Shown piece after piece: positions 26,501 through 35,229 of a DNA stretch of 64,000 bases. The translations under genes and the position numbers were made by a program. Every line of letters begins with the position of its first letter. The first letter of the stretch is position 1. The DNA is from CAYUYV01 sp964561475 (GTDB lineage Bacteria; Pseudomonadota; Alphaproteobacteria; JAJFIK01): contig CAZLPU010000021.1 of assembly GCA_964561475.1 (NCBI GenBank), positions 1-64,000 on the forward strand, in the 5' to 3' direction. The notes below the pieces were generated by a model that was not told the DNA's origin, searched no databases, and saw only the letters and a list, made by a program, of their open reading frames with translations.

Positions 26501-26702
26501 GGCGGTTTCGTCCCTCAAGTCGATACAGGCGCGCCCTAAGGCCGCGTTTCTGGCAATAATGTAGCCGCCATTTGCGGTCAGGCCAAATGCACCTGCTCTT
26601 TGTGCTGGCGGGGCAGGGCCGGAAAATGGCACGGGCAGCCCAGATGAAACGGGCAGGGTCAAGAGAGCAAGAATCACGGGGACCGGGATCGCGCCGGTCT
26701 GA

Positions 26703-28253
26703 TCAGGGCAGGGGGCCGCTTGCCAGGGGACCGGGGCCCGCGCCCATGTGCCGACCTGCCCAGCTCAGCCATTTGCACAATTTCGTGCGGGTCTGCCTGG
26801 GGTCGATCACATCGTGAATGGTGAAGGTCTCCGCCCGGGGGATGGGGGACTGGCCCGCCGCCAGCATGGCTTCCAATTCCGCCCGCCGGGCGTCCGGATC
26901 GGCAGCGGCGGCAATCTCCCGCCCGAAGGCAACCGCCACGCCCCCTTCCACGGGCAGAGCGCCCATTTCCGCCGAAGGCCAGGCCAGGACATAGGCGTTG
27001 GGGCCGAAATGGGCCGCCGCCGCCACGCCGAAACTCTTGCGCACCAGAACGCTGGCCCAGGGGACCCGGGAGCGCACCGTGGCCATGACCGCCGCGGTCC
27101 CATACCGGATGGTGCCGTCCCGCTCGGAATCCGGCCCGATCATGAAGCCCGGCTCGTCCACCAGGCTGACCACGGGCAGACCGAACTGATTGCACATCTC
27201 AATGAACCGCCGGCTTTTCTGCGCGCCCTGGGCATCCATGGCCCCGGCATAATACCGGCAGTCATTGGCGAGCAGTCCCACCGGCCAGCCCCCGAGGCGC
27301 ACCAGGCTGGTGATGATGCCCCGCCCATAGGACCGGCCCATTTCGAACACGCTGTCCTCATCGAAAATCATCCGGGCGATTTTGCGCATGTCGAAAGCCC
27401 GGCGCCGGTCCCGGGGCACGATAGTGGCCAGGGCTTCGTCCGCCCGGTCCAGGGGATCGGCACACTCCAGAATCGGCAGAGGATCCCACACACTGGAGGG
27501 CATGTAGGACAGGAACCGCCGGATCAGGTTTAGGGCTTCTTCTTCGCTCTCCACGACCGCATCCACCACGCCGCTACGGGCATGAACATCGGGACCGCCA
27601 AGGGCATCCTTGTCGGGGCGTTGCCCCAGAGCCCGTTCCACCACCGCCGGGCCCGCCACCATGACGCTTGCGCCCCGGGACATGACCGAGAAATGGGATG
27701 CCGCGAGCCGGGCCGCCGGAAACCCGGCAACGGGCCCAAGAGCCGCGGAGGCCACCGGGGACTGGGCAAAGACCTGAGCGATGGAGGCAAAGCGGGGTTC
27801 GGCAAACACGGGCGAGCCCATGGGCCGGTTGTTGCCCCCGGAACCGCGCACCGACCCGCCGCCCCCTTCGAGCATGCGGGCGAGGGGCAGGCGCGCCTGG
27901 ATGGCCAGGTGCTCCGCATAGACACTTTTACGCAGGCCCGCCGCGTTGGGCGAGCCGCCCCGCAGGGTGAAGTCCTCACCACCCACGACCACCGGCCGCC
28001 CTTCGACCGTTGCCATGCCGACCACATAGTTTGCGGGCTGAAACTCCGTCAGATTGCCGTCCGGACCGGTCTCTCCGTAACCGGCAATCGGGCCATGTTC
28101 GTCGAAGGAACCGGGATCGGCGAGCTGGTCGATCCGCTCACGAATGGTCAGGCGGCCCTTGGCATGGTGGGCGGCCACCTGATCCGGACCGCCCTGCTGG
28201 AGTGCGGCTTCCCGCCGGCGCGCCAGTTCATCCAGTTCCCGGTCCCAACTCAT
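26703..28253 (-). CDS. Acyl-CoA carboxylase carboxyltransferase (beta) subunit
   Basis: The carboxyltransferase half of a biotin-dependent acyl-CoA carboxylase, which moves CO2 from carboxybiotin to an acyl-CoA (propionyl, methylcrotonyl or similar). The 516-residue length is normal. The N-terminal crotonase-like domain has HHAKGRLTIRERIDQLADPG and FTLRGGSPNAAGLRK. The C-terminal domain has PVVSLVDEPGFMIGPDSE and RKSFGVAAAAHFGP. It is probably co-oriented with no partner: the biotin-carrying alpha subunit is not in the window, so the acyl specificity cannot be set. The family is often annotated as propionyl- or methylmalonyl-CoA carboxylase. Confidence 0.88.
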   Translation of the reverse strand: MSWDRELDELARRREAALQQGGPDQVAAHHAKGRLTIRERIDQLADPGSFDEHGPIAGYGETGPDGNLTEFQPANYVVGMATVEGRPVVVGGEDFTLRGGSPNAAGLRKSVYAEHLAIQARLPLARMLEGGGGSVRGSGGNNRPMGSPVFAEPRFASIAQVFAQSPVASAALGPVAGFPAARLAASHFSVMSRGASVMVAGPAVVERALGQRPDKDALGGPDVHARSGVVDAVVESEEEALNLIRRFLSYMPSSVWDPLPILECADPLDRADEALATIVPRDRRRAFDMRKIARMIFDEDSVFEMGRSYGRGIITSLVRLGGWPVGLLANDCRYYAGAMDAQGAQKSRRFIEMCNQFGLPVVSLVDEPGFMIGPDSERDGTIRYGTAAVMATVRSRVPWASVLVRKSFGVAAAAHFGPNAYVLAWPSAEMGALPVEGGVAVAFGREIAAAADPDARRAELEAMLAAGQSPIPRAETFTIHDVIDPRQTRTKLCKWLSWAGRHMGAGPGPLASGPLP

Positions 28254-28416
28254 TGGCGCGCTCCCTTACGTTCCGCTCTGCCCAGACGTGATGCTGAATG
28301 GCATCCGAAGGCTCTCATAGCCTGACACATATTCCCGAGCCGGTATGGTATTGTCCGGCCGGAAAACGGGCAATGGTTCTCCCGGCGGAGACCGATCATG
28401 TCAGGAGTTCAGACCC

Positions 28417-29385
28417 ATGGGGCAAAGCAAGCTTGTCTTGGCGGGTAACTGCCGTTTCCCCGAAGGAGGGGAAACACGCACGGTCGTGGCACCGGACAGT
28501 GTCGAGATCCGTTGTGCCCGGTGGCCGGCGGCATCCGGCGTGCCCAAACGCGGCACGGTTGTGCTTTTCAACGGCCGCACCGAATTCATCGAGAAATATT
28601 GCGAGGTTCTCTGTGATCTGACGGAACGCGGTTTTGCCGTGGTCACTCTGGACTGGCGGGGCCAGGGGCTTTCCAGCCGGCTTCTGACCAACCGGACCAA
28701 GGGCTTTGTCGGCGCCTTCGCGGATTTCGTCCGGGACGCCCGGATGGTGATCGATCTTATGGTCGGCGAGGATCTGCCCCGGCCCTATCTGCTTCTGGCC
28801 CATTCCATGGGTGGCAATATCGGTTTGCGTCTCGCCCAGGAAGATGCAGAGCGCTTCGACAAGATCGTCCTTTGCGCTCCCATGACCGGTCTTGGCGGGC
28901 GTGGCACCCCCGTCGCCCTGATGCGGGCTGTGGCGATCGGGGCGGATACGGCGGGTCTGGGATCCCGTTTCGCGCCGGGACAGCACAAGCTCGATGCGTC
29001 CGGCCAGGACCCGTTCGAGGGCAATATCGTCACCAGTGATCAGACCCGTTTCGATCGGGCCCAGGCTTTTCTCCGGGAAGAGCCCCGTCTGGGGCTGGGC
29101 GGTGTCACCTGGCGCTGGTTGCGCCAGGCCCTGGCGAGCATTGATCTGGTGACCTCCAAAGAGCGTCTGCGGTGCCTGACGGCTCCAGTGCTCATCGTGA
29201 GCGCCGACGAGGACAAGATCGTGGATTCCCAAAGCCATCACCGGCTGGCGCGCATGAGCCCGAACATCTCCCTGGTTCCGGTTCCCGGCGCCGAGCATGA
29301 AATCCTTATGGAAAAAGACGCCCTGCGGAACCGGTTCTGGTACGCCTTCGACCGGTTCACCGAACCCGGCGACGGGGTTGTCTGA
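28417..29385 (+). CDS. Alpha/beta hydrolase, lysophospholipase (PldB)-like
   Basis: ATG 28417 follows AGGAG and gives 322 residues; the frame is open upstream but without family similarity. The family blocks are present: GTVVLFNGRTEFIEKY, VVTLDWRGQGLSSR, nucleophile elbow LAHSMGGNIGLRLA (Ser), IVSADEDKIVDSQSH (Asp) and VPGAEHEILMEKD (His). These define the serine hydrolase triad of the monoglyceride lipase/lysophospholipase L2 family. It is divergent from the carboxylase gene. The next gene is convergent, only six bases away. Confidence 0.9.
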   Translation: MGQSKLVLAGNCRFPEGGETRTVVAPDSVEIRCARWPAASGVPKRGTVVLFNGRTEFIEKYCEVLCDLTERGFAVVTLDWRGQGLSSRLLTNRTKGFVGAFADFVRDARMVIDLMVGEDLPRPYLLLAHSMGGNIGLRLAQEDAERFDKIVLCAPMTGLGGRGTPVALMRAVAIGADTAGLGSRFAPGQHKLDASGQDPFEGNIVTSDQTRFDRAQAFLREEPRLGLGGVTWRWLRQALASIDLVTSKERLRCLTAPVLIVSADEDKIVDSQSHHRLARMSPNISLVPVPGAEHEILMEKDALRNRFWYAFDRFTEPGDGVV

Positions 29386-29391
29386 CCATCA

Positions 29392-30192
29392 TTATGCGGA
29401 AAGCAGGGCCAGGGCCTCGGCGTGCAGTTCCGGCGTTGCCGCCGCCAGGACCGTGCCGCCGTTATGGGCGGGACCGCCGGTCCAGTCCGTGACCACACCG
29501 CCCGCGCCTTCGATGATCGGGATCAGGGCGTAGATGTCGTAGATCTTGAGGTTTGCTTCGATCACGAGGTCGATGTGCCCCGATGCCAGCAGCACATAAG
29601 CAGTGCAGTCCATGCCGAACCGGGTCAGACGGGCCTTGTCGCTCACGCGGCCGAAGGCCTGCTTCTGATCTGCGGTCTTGAACATGTCCGGCGCCGTCGC
29701 AGCGAGGATCGCCTCCTCAACCCGCGCCGTCGATGACGCCTGAAGGGTCCGGGGGCCCCTTGATCCGAGATCGAGGGTCAGTCCGGGAACGCCCAGAACC
29801 CGGTCCCCGGTAAATCCCTGATCGAACAGCCCAAAAACGGGGCGCCCGTCAATCCCGACACCGATCAATGTGCCCCAGGTCGGCGCACCGGCGATGAACG
29901 CCCTGGTGCCGTCCACGGGATCGATGACCCAGGTTACGGAATCGCTGCCGTCCTGATGGCCGAATTCCTCACCGATGATTTCATGGGTAGGGTGGTCGCG
30001 CTGGATCAGGGCCCGGATCGCTTCTTCTGCGCCCCGATCGGCCTGGGTGACCGGATCGAACCCGGACCCTGCCTTGTTGTCGACCGGGATGGTGGTCCGG
30101 AAATGGGGCAGGATCGCCGCGCGCGCCGCTTCGGCGCACTCCAGCAGCGTGGTGACAATCCGGCTGCGGTCTTTGCTGTTGGGGGGTGTCAT
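29392..30192 (-). CDS. hisN: Inositol-monophosphatase-family enzyme, probably histidinol-phosphatase
   Basis: A Mg-dependent phosphomonoesterase of 266 residues from ATG 30192. Metal-binding motifs are visible: IIGEEFGHQD, WVIDPVDGTRAFIAG (D-P-x-D-G-T) and IYDIYALIPIIEGAGGVVTDW near the end. Substitution of the usual WD by YD in the last motif, together with the TFIAG/AFIAG variant, is common in the HisN-like alphaproteobacterial branch that completes histidine synthesis. An inositol or fructose-bisphosphatase role is not excluded. No other his genes are nearby. Confidence 0.82.
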   Translation of the reverse strand: MTPPNSKDRSRIVTTLLECAEAARAAILPHFRTTIPVDNKAGSGFDPVTQADRGAEEAIRALIQRDHPTHEIIGEEFGHQDGSDSVTWVIDPVDGTRAFIAGAPTWGTLIGVGIDGRPVFGLFDQGFTGDRVLGVPGLTLDLGSRGPRTLQASSTARVEEAILAATAPDMFKTADQKQAFGRVSDKARLTRFGMDCTAYVLLASGHIDLVIEANLKIYDIYALIPIIEGAGGVVTDWTGGPAHNGGTVLAAATPELHAEALALLSA

Positions 30193-30441
30193 GGCCGTGC
30201 CTCGGATGCTAGAAAAGGAACATGCAGGAAGGGTCACAACCCTCAAAGCATGTTTGCGCATTCAAGACAACGCCCGGCAACACGACGTCAAGCGGCACCA
30301 GATGGGTAAGTCCGCAGTGCCAACCAAGCCTGATCTCAAGAGGGTGCGTCCGGTCCGGAACAATAAAAATCCGAACCGGCCACGGTTTTATGGCCAGCCA
30401 CGTCGATTCACTCTGTGTGGCGATAATCTGAACGGAGCCGA

Positions 30442-30852
30442 TCAGGCTGCGTTCGATTCCGCGTCCTCAGCGGTCTTGTTCGACTCGCTCAAGGCTTTCG
30501 CCAGATCGAGCAGACGCCGCCTGGGGCCTTCATCGAGACCGTAGTAGGCGCGGATCAGGTCCATGGTTTCCTTGTCCGCAAGCACGCTGGGGTCGATGTG
30601 TTCGCCACCACCCGCCGGCGCTGCCGTGGAATCCAGACCATCGAAAAAGAACGACACCGGCACTTGCAGGGCGTTCGCCAGATCATAGAGGCGGCTGGCG
30701 CTGATGCGATTGGCGCCGCTCTCGTATTTTTGAATCTGCTGGAACTTGATGCCTACGGCACTGGCCAGCTGCTGTTGGGTCATTCCCACGAGCCAGCGGC
30801 GATGACGCAAACGTTGGCCCACGTGGAGATCTACGGGATGTTTCATGGTCAT
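30442..30852 (-). CDS. XRE-family (lambda-repressor-like) transcription regulator
   Basis: The 136-residue protein has a helix-turn-helix at about 12-66. The key stretch is GMTQQQLASAVGIKFQQIQK and the follow-on YESGANRISASRLYDLANAL. A Gly/Ala linker and a short helical C-terminus rich in Arg and Leu (GPRRRLLDLAKALSES) follow. Single-domain XRE proteins of this layout (often two or more per genome) are common in alphaproteobacteria and usually act as repressors. It is a monocistronic gene between hisN and typA; its target is not evident. Confidence 0.88.
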   Translation of the reverse strand: MTMKHPVDLHVGQRLRHRRWLVGMTQQQLASAVGIKFQQIQKYESGANRISASRLYDLANALQVPVSFFFDGLDSTAAPAGGGEHIDPSVLADKETMDLIRAYYGLDEGPRRRLLDLAKALSESNKTAEDAESNAA

Positions 30853-31094
30853 GAACTCCGGTTACTCATTGGTGTACAGATTGCATTAGCAAACACATTC
30901 CGTGTTGCCCCTCCCCGCCGACACCAAACCCTCCGGACTGATAGGCTAACGAGATGCACGTTCACTCCTTTCGCGTGGCATCAGGCCAAGCCGAATACTG
31001 TAACACGTACAACCGGTGTGCCGAGGGGAAAAAATGCATTCCCGTGATCACTACTTTGGGAGAAAGACCTTCTGATTTCGTTTCAATCGCGCAA

Positions 31095-32993
31095 TCAGGC
31101 GGCGGCATCTTTTGCGCGGCGCTTGCGCAGATGCGGTTCCAGTGCCTGTTTGCGTAGGCGGATGCTTGTTGGTGTAACCTCAACCAGCTCATCGTCCTCG
31201 ACATAGGCAATGGCTTCTTCCAGGGCCATCAGGCGGGGCGGGGTGAGACGGATTGTCTCGTCCTTGCCCGATGCGCGGACATTGGTGAGCTGCTTGCCTT
31301 TAAGAGGATTGACGTCGAGATCGTTGCCCCGGGCATGTTCGCCGATGATCATGCCCTTGTAGACCGGGGTGCTTGGTTCAATGAACAACAGGCCCCGGTC
31401 CTCCAGATTGAACAGGGCGTAGGCCACGGCATCCCCCTGCTCCGTGGAGATCAAAACCCCGTTACGCCGCCCTTCAATGGCGCCGCGATAGGGGGCATAC
31501 CCATGAAAAACCCGATTGAGCACACCGGTCCCGCGTGTATCGGTCAGAAATTCGCCGTGGTAGCCGATCAGGGCGCGGGCCGGGCAATGGAACAGGATCC
31601 GGGTCTTTCCGCTGGCAGAGGTTCTCATGTCCACCAGATCACCCTTCCGGGCGGAGAGTTTTTCGATCACCGTACCGGAATATTCTTCGTCCACATCGAT
31701 CACAACTTCCTCAATGGGCTCCATCTTTTCACCCGTATCCGGATCTTCCGTCAACAGAACCCTTGGGCGGCTGATGGAAAGCTCGAAGCCCTCCCGGCGC
31801 ATGGTCTCGATCAGCACGCCAAGCTGGAGTTCGCCCCGTCCGGCGACCTCGAAGGAGTCCTTGTCTTCGGTGTCGCTGACCTTGAGGGCGATGTTGCCCT
31901 CCGCTTCGGCCATGAGACGGGCACGGATCACCCGGGACTGGACCTTGTCCCCTTCCCGCCCGGCCAGGGGAGAATCGTTCACCCCGAAGCGCACCGAGAT
32001 GGTCGGCGGGTCGATGGGCGTTGCGGGAACCGGCGCGGTCACCGACGGGTCGCACAGGGTATCGGCCACGGTGGCCTTGGTCAGACCGGCAATGGCGACG
32101 ATGTCCCCCGCCCCGGCCTGGTCCACGCTTTCCTTGCCCAGGCCCCGGTGGGCCAGGATCTTGGTGAGACGGCCCCGTTCCACTTCCTTGCCCTCCCGGT
32201 CCAGGACCTTGATGGGCCGGTTCGCCGTGGCAAGACCGCTTTCGATCCGCCCGGTCAGCAGCCGTCCCAGATACTGGTCCGACTGGATCGTGGTGGCCAG
32301 CATGACGAACGGCTCGTCCTCGGTGGCCTTGACCGCATTGGCCGGCGGCTGGACATGGGCAATGATCCGCTCAAAGAGGGGTTTCAGATTCTCACGGGGC
32401 TCATCCAGGGACGTGACCGCCCAGCCGTCCCGGCCGGAGGCGTAGAGCATGGGGAAATCAAGCTGGTCCTCGTTCGCCTCCAGGGTGGCGAAGAGGTCGA
32501 ACACTTCTTCGTGCACCTCGTCGGGCCGGGCATCGGAGCGGTCGATCTTGTTCACCACCACAATCGGGCGCAGGCCCAGACCCAGGGCTTTGGAGGTCAC
32601 GAATTTGGTCTGGGGCATCGGGCCTTCGGCGGCATCCACCAGCAGTACGACCCCGTCCACCATGGAGAGGATACGCTCCACCTCGCCGCCGAAATCCGCG
32701 TGACCGGGGGTATCGACGATATTGATGCGGATGGCGTCGCCGTTATCGGCTTTGTAGGGCACGCTGGTGCACTTGGCGAGAATGGTGATGCCCCGTTCCC
32801 GCTCCAGGTCGTTGGAGTCCATGGCCCGTTCCGCCACGGCTTGGTTCTCGCGGAACATGCCGCTTTGCTTGAGAAGCTGGTCGACAAGCGTGGTCTTGCC
32901 ATGATCGACGTGGGCAATGATGGCGATGTTGCGCAAAGACATGGGTCGCGGTCCGCGTTCGGGGCCGTGCGGGAGCAGGGCGTCTGTTGTCAT
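31095..32993 (-). CDS. typA: TypA/BipA ribosome-associated GTPase
   Basis: A translational GTPase needed for ribosome assembly and stress growth. G1 is AHVDHGKTTLVDQ, G2 is ERERGITILAK (Thr), G3 VDTPGHADFGGEV and G4 VVNKIDRSDA. Domains II and III follow, then the TypA-specific C-terminal domain (GVLISTEQGDAVAYALFNLE, YKGMIIGEHARGNDLDVNP). The ORF is 632 residues from ATG 32993; most homologues start at MSLRNIAIIAHVDHGKTT, which would be the ATG at 32942. Neither has a strong ribosome site. Confidence 0.95.
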   Translation of the reverse strand: MTTDALLPHGPERGPRPMSLRNIAIIAHVDHGKTTLVDQLLKQSGMFRENQAVAERAMDSNDLERERGITILAKCTSVPYKADNGDAIRINIVDTPGHADFGGEVERILSMVDGVVLLVDAAEGPMPQTKFVTSKALGLGLRPIVVVNKIDRSDARPDEVHEEVFDLFATLEANEDQLDFPMLYASGRDGWAVTSLDEPRENLKPLFERIIAHVQPPANAVKATEDEPFVMLATTIQSDQYLGRLLTGRIESGLATANRPIKVLDREGKEVERGRLTKILAHRGLGKESVDQAGAGDIVAIAGLTKATVADTLCDPSVTAPVPATPIDPPTISVRFGVNDSPLAGREGDKVQSRVIRARLMAEAEGNIALKVSDTEDKDSFEVAGRGELQLGVLIETMRREGFELSISRPRVLLTEDPDTGEKMEPIEEVVIDVDEEYSGTVIEKLSARKGDLVDMRTSASGKTRILFHCPARALIGYHGEFLTDTRGTGVLNRVFHGYAPYRGAIEGRRNGVLISTEQGDAVAYALFNLEDRGLLFIEPSTPVYKGMIIGEHARGNDLDVNPLKGKQLTNVRASGKDETIRLTPPRLMALEEAIAYVEDDELVEVTPTSIRLRKQALEPHLRKRRAKDAAA

Positions 32994-33430
32994 GAAAAGG
33001 CAGGGGTCACCGTGATTGTGCCGAATAACCCGTGCTCAGCCGGGCGGACTATACAGGGCCGATGGTGCAACGCAAACTGAGCTGGCCTGACGTTGGTTCG
33101 TGACCCTGGTTCATGATCACGTTCCGGGGGCGCCCGTAGGATCACGCCGCCCGTGCGGTTCGGCCTCCCCGGTCGCGGGACCGGCTTCCCTGATCGCGGG
33201 AGCGGTGGGGCGGTTTGGTGGTGCGGACGGAGTCCCTTAGGCTATGGGCCTCGCTCAGCCCCGTTTTCGGCGGACTCGTTCGTGGGGCGAGACCTTATGG
33301 AAACCGGGTGGCGAGCTTACGGCCCTGGCCTTCTGCCCCCCGGAGACATTCCAGGGCATTGGCCCCGCAGAACCAGCGGGCATGCAATTTTTGAATTTTG
33401 GAACAGCACCAAGCAACGGAGATGGACACC

Positions 33431-34042
33431 ATGCTCAAGCTTCATTTCGCGCCGAACTCAAGGGCCGGCCGGATCGTATGGCTTTTGGAAGAATTGCAGC
33501 TTCCCTACGAAATCAACCGAATGGAGTTCCATCCCAAGGATCTGAAATCCGAGGAACATAAAGCCCGCCATCCCCTGGGCCGGGTCCCTGTTCTGGAAGA
33601 CGGCGATATCCAGATCTACGAATCCGGCGCCATCGTGGAATACATCCTGGAGCGCCATAAGAACGGTGGCCTCAAGCCGGCGCCCGAAGCGCCCGAGTTT
33701 CCGGCCTATCTCCAGTGGTTCCACTACTGCGAAGGCATGGTGATGCCGCCGGTCAATACGATTGTGGTGCACACCCTGCTGCTACCCCCGGAACGGCGGG
33801 ATGAAACCGTGCTGGGCCAGGCGAGGCGCCTCCTCACCCGTGCCCTGGATCCCGTGGACCAGTCCCTGGAAGGCCGGGAGTATCTGGTCGGCTACTTCTC
33901 CGGTGCCGATGTCATGCTTGGTCACGCCTGCTTCATGAGCAACCGTATGGGCTGCATTCCCGACGAAATGACCAATCTCAAGGCCTATGTGGAGCGGATC
34001 TCCGCCCGCCCGTCCTTCCAGAAGGCGATCACCATGACCTGA
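33431..34042 (+). CDS. Glutathione S-transferase family protein
   Basis: The product has 203 residues from ATG 33431 (GGAGATGG upstream); the open frame reaches 33398. The N-terminal thioredoxin-like domain has FAPNSRAGRIVWLLEELQLP, the cis-Pro motif GRVPVLEDGDIQIYESGAIVE with the glutathione-contacting Glu-Ser. The C-terminal helical domain ends LKAYVERISARPSFQKA. The catalytic residue is probably the Ser of NSRAGR; the class is uncertain. It is a single gene ended by a terminator. Confidence 0.9.
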   Translation: MLKLHFAPNSRAGRIVWLLEELQLPYEINRMEFHPKDLKSEEHKARHPLGRVPVLEDGDIQIYESGAIVEYILERHKNGGLKPAPEAPEFPAYLQWFHYCEGMVMPPVNTIVVHTLLLPPERRDETVLGQARRLLTRALDPVDQSLEGREYLVGYFSGADVMLGHACFMSNRMGCIPDEMTNLKAYVERISARPSFQKAITMT

Positions 34043-34095
34043 CCCACTGGGGCGCAGGAAAGCGCGCCCTGGATGAATGACTTGCACGAAAACAG

Positions 34096-34127
34096 GCGGG
34101 GTCCGGCGTTTCGGGTCCCGCTTTTTT
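34096..34127 (+). terminator. Rho-independent terminator after the GST gene
   Basis: A 10-bp stem (GCGGGGTCCG / CGGGTCCCGC with two G.T pairs) with a six-base loop is followed by TTTTTT. Confidence 0.88.
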
Positions 34128-34222
34128 CGTTCCCGCCTTCTTTAGGTTCCGCCTTCTTTACGTCCAAGCCAAGGTCGATGAATCCTATGGGCCGGCACTG
34201 GCCGGCATAACAGGAGGCGATC

Positions 34223-35191
34223 ATGAACAGGTTCGGGTACAGACTTGGTCTTTGCGCAGGCGCACTGATGGTGACGGTTCTGGCCGGAGGTGCCTGGCTC
34301 ACGGCAGGTGGTGCGGACGGCACCCCGGCGGCCCGGGACCGGGCGGCCGTGGCGGCAAAGGCGCGCGAACGGATGCGGGCGTCAGTGCCTGCCTGGTTCG
34401 AACCCTTCGACCCCTTCCGGATCATCGGCCCCGTGCATTATGTGGGCTCGCGCGGTCTGGGCATGTTCTTCATCCCCACGGATGAAGGGCATATCCTGAT
34501 CGATGGCGGCATTCCGGAAAACGCGCCCATGATTGCCGAGAACATCCGTACACTGGGCTACGCTCCGGAAGACATCCGTATTCTGCTCAACACCCACGCC
34601 CATTTCGACCATTCCGGCGGCCTGGCGGAAATGAAAGCCCTGTCAGGCGCGCAGCTGATCGCCAGCGAAGGGGACCGCTCTGCCCTTGAGGGCGGGTTCT
34701 ATCTGGGCTTTGAAGACAATGCGGCTTTCGATGCCCCTCCCGTTGCCGTCGACAGGGTGATCGGCGATGGGGAAACCGTCAGCCTGGGCGGTATCACCCT
34801 CACCGCCAATGTCACGCCCGGCCACACCAGGGGCTGCACCTCCTGGACACTGACCGTGGAAGAGGCGGGCACGGATTATGATGTCCTGATTTTCTGCTCT
34901 GCATCCGTGGCCCTGAACCGGCTTGTCAGGGAACCCCAATATCCCGGAATCGTAGAGGACTACCGGAAGACCTTCCGCATCACCCACGATTGGCGGCCGG
35001 ATGTCTTTCTGTCCAATCATGCCGAGTTTTTCGCCATGGAGGCCAAGCGGGCCCGGCAGATCGGCGGCGATGCCCTGGCCTTCGTGGACCCGGACGCATT
35101 CCCCCCATTCATCGCCAAGGCCAAAAACGACTTCAAATCAGACCTCAAGCGTCAGCAGGCTGAACTCACGGAAAAGAGTGCCGAACCCTGA
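34223..35191 (+). CDS. Subclass B3 metallo-beta-lactamase
   Basis: A periplasmic zinc hydrolase of 322 residues with a signal peptide or N-terminal anchor (about 8-30). Zinc ligands follow the B3 pattern: His125, His127, Asp129 and His130 (NTHAHFDHSGG), His201 (TPGHTRGCTSWTL) and His266 (SNHAEFF). The GGxTSW-like stretch and the LSNHAEFF ending are diagnostic of B3 rather than glyoxalase-like MBL proteins. A GGAGG ribosome site is 8 bases upstream. It is chromosomal, outside the island, in its own unit after a terminator. The substrate range (penicillins, carbapenems) cannot be read from sequence. Confidence 0.9.
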   Translation: MNRFGYRLGLCAGALMVTVLAGGAWLTAGGADGTPAARDRAAVAAKARERMRASVPAWFEPFDPFRIIGPVHYVGSRGLGMFFIPTDEGHILIDGGIPENAPMIAENIRTLGYAPEDIRILLNTHAHFDHSGGLAEMKALSGAQLIASEGDRSALEGGFYLGFEDNAAFDAPPVAVDRVIGDGETVSLGGITLTANVTPGHTRGCTSWTLTVEEAGTDYDVLIFCSASVALNRLVREPQYPGIVEDYRKTFRITHDWRPDVFLSNHAEFFAMEAKRARQIGGDALAFVDPDAFPPFIAKAKNDFKSDLKRQQAELTEKSAEP

Positions 35192-35229
35192 GCCGGGTGA
35201 TCGTCCTTAAGTCGCGGCGGGGGCAAGCC

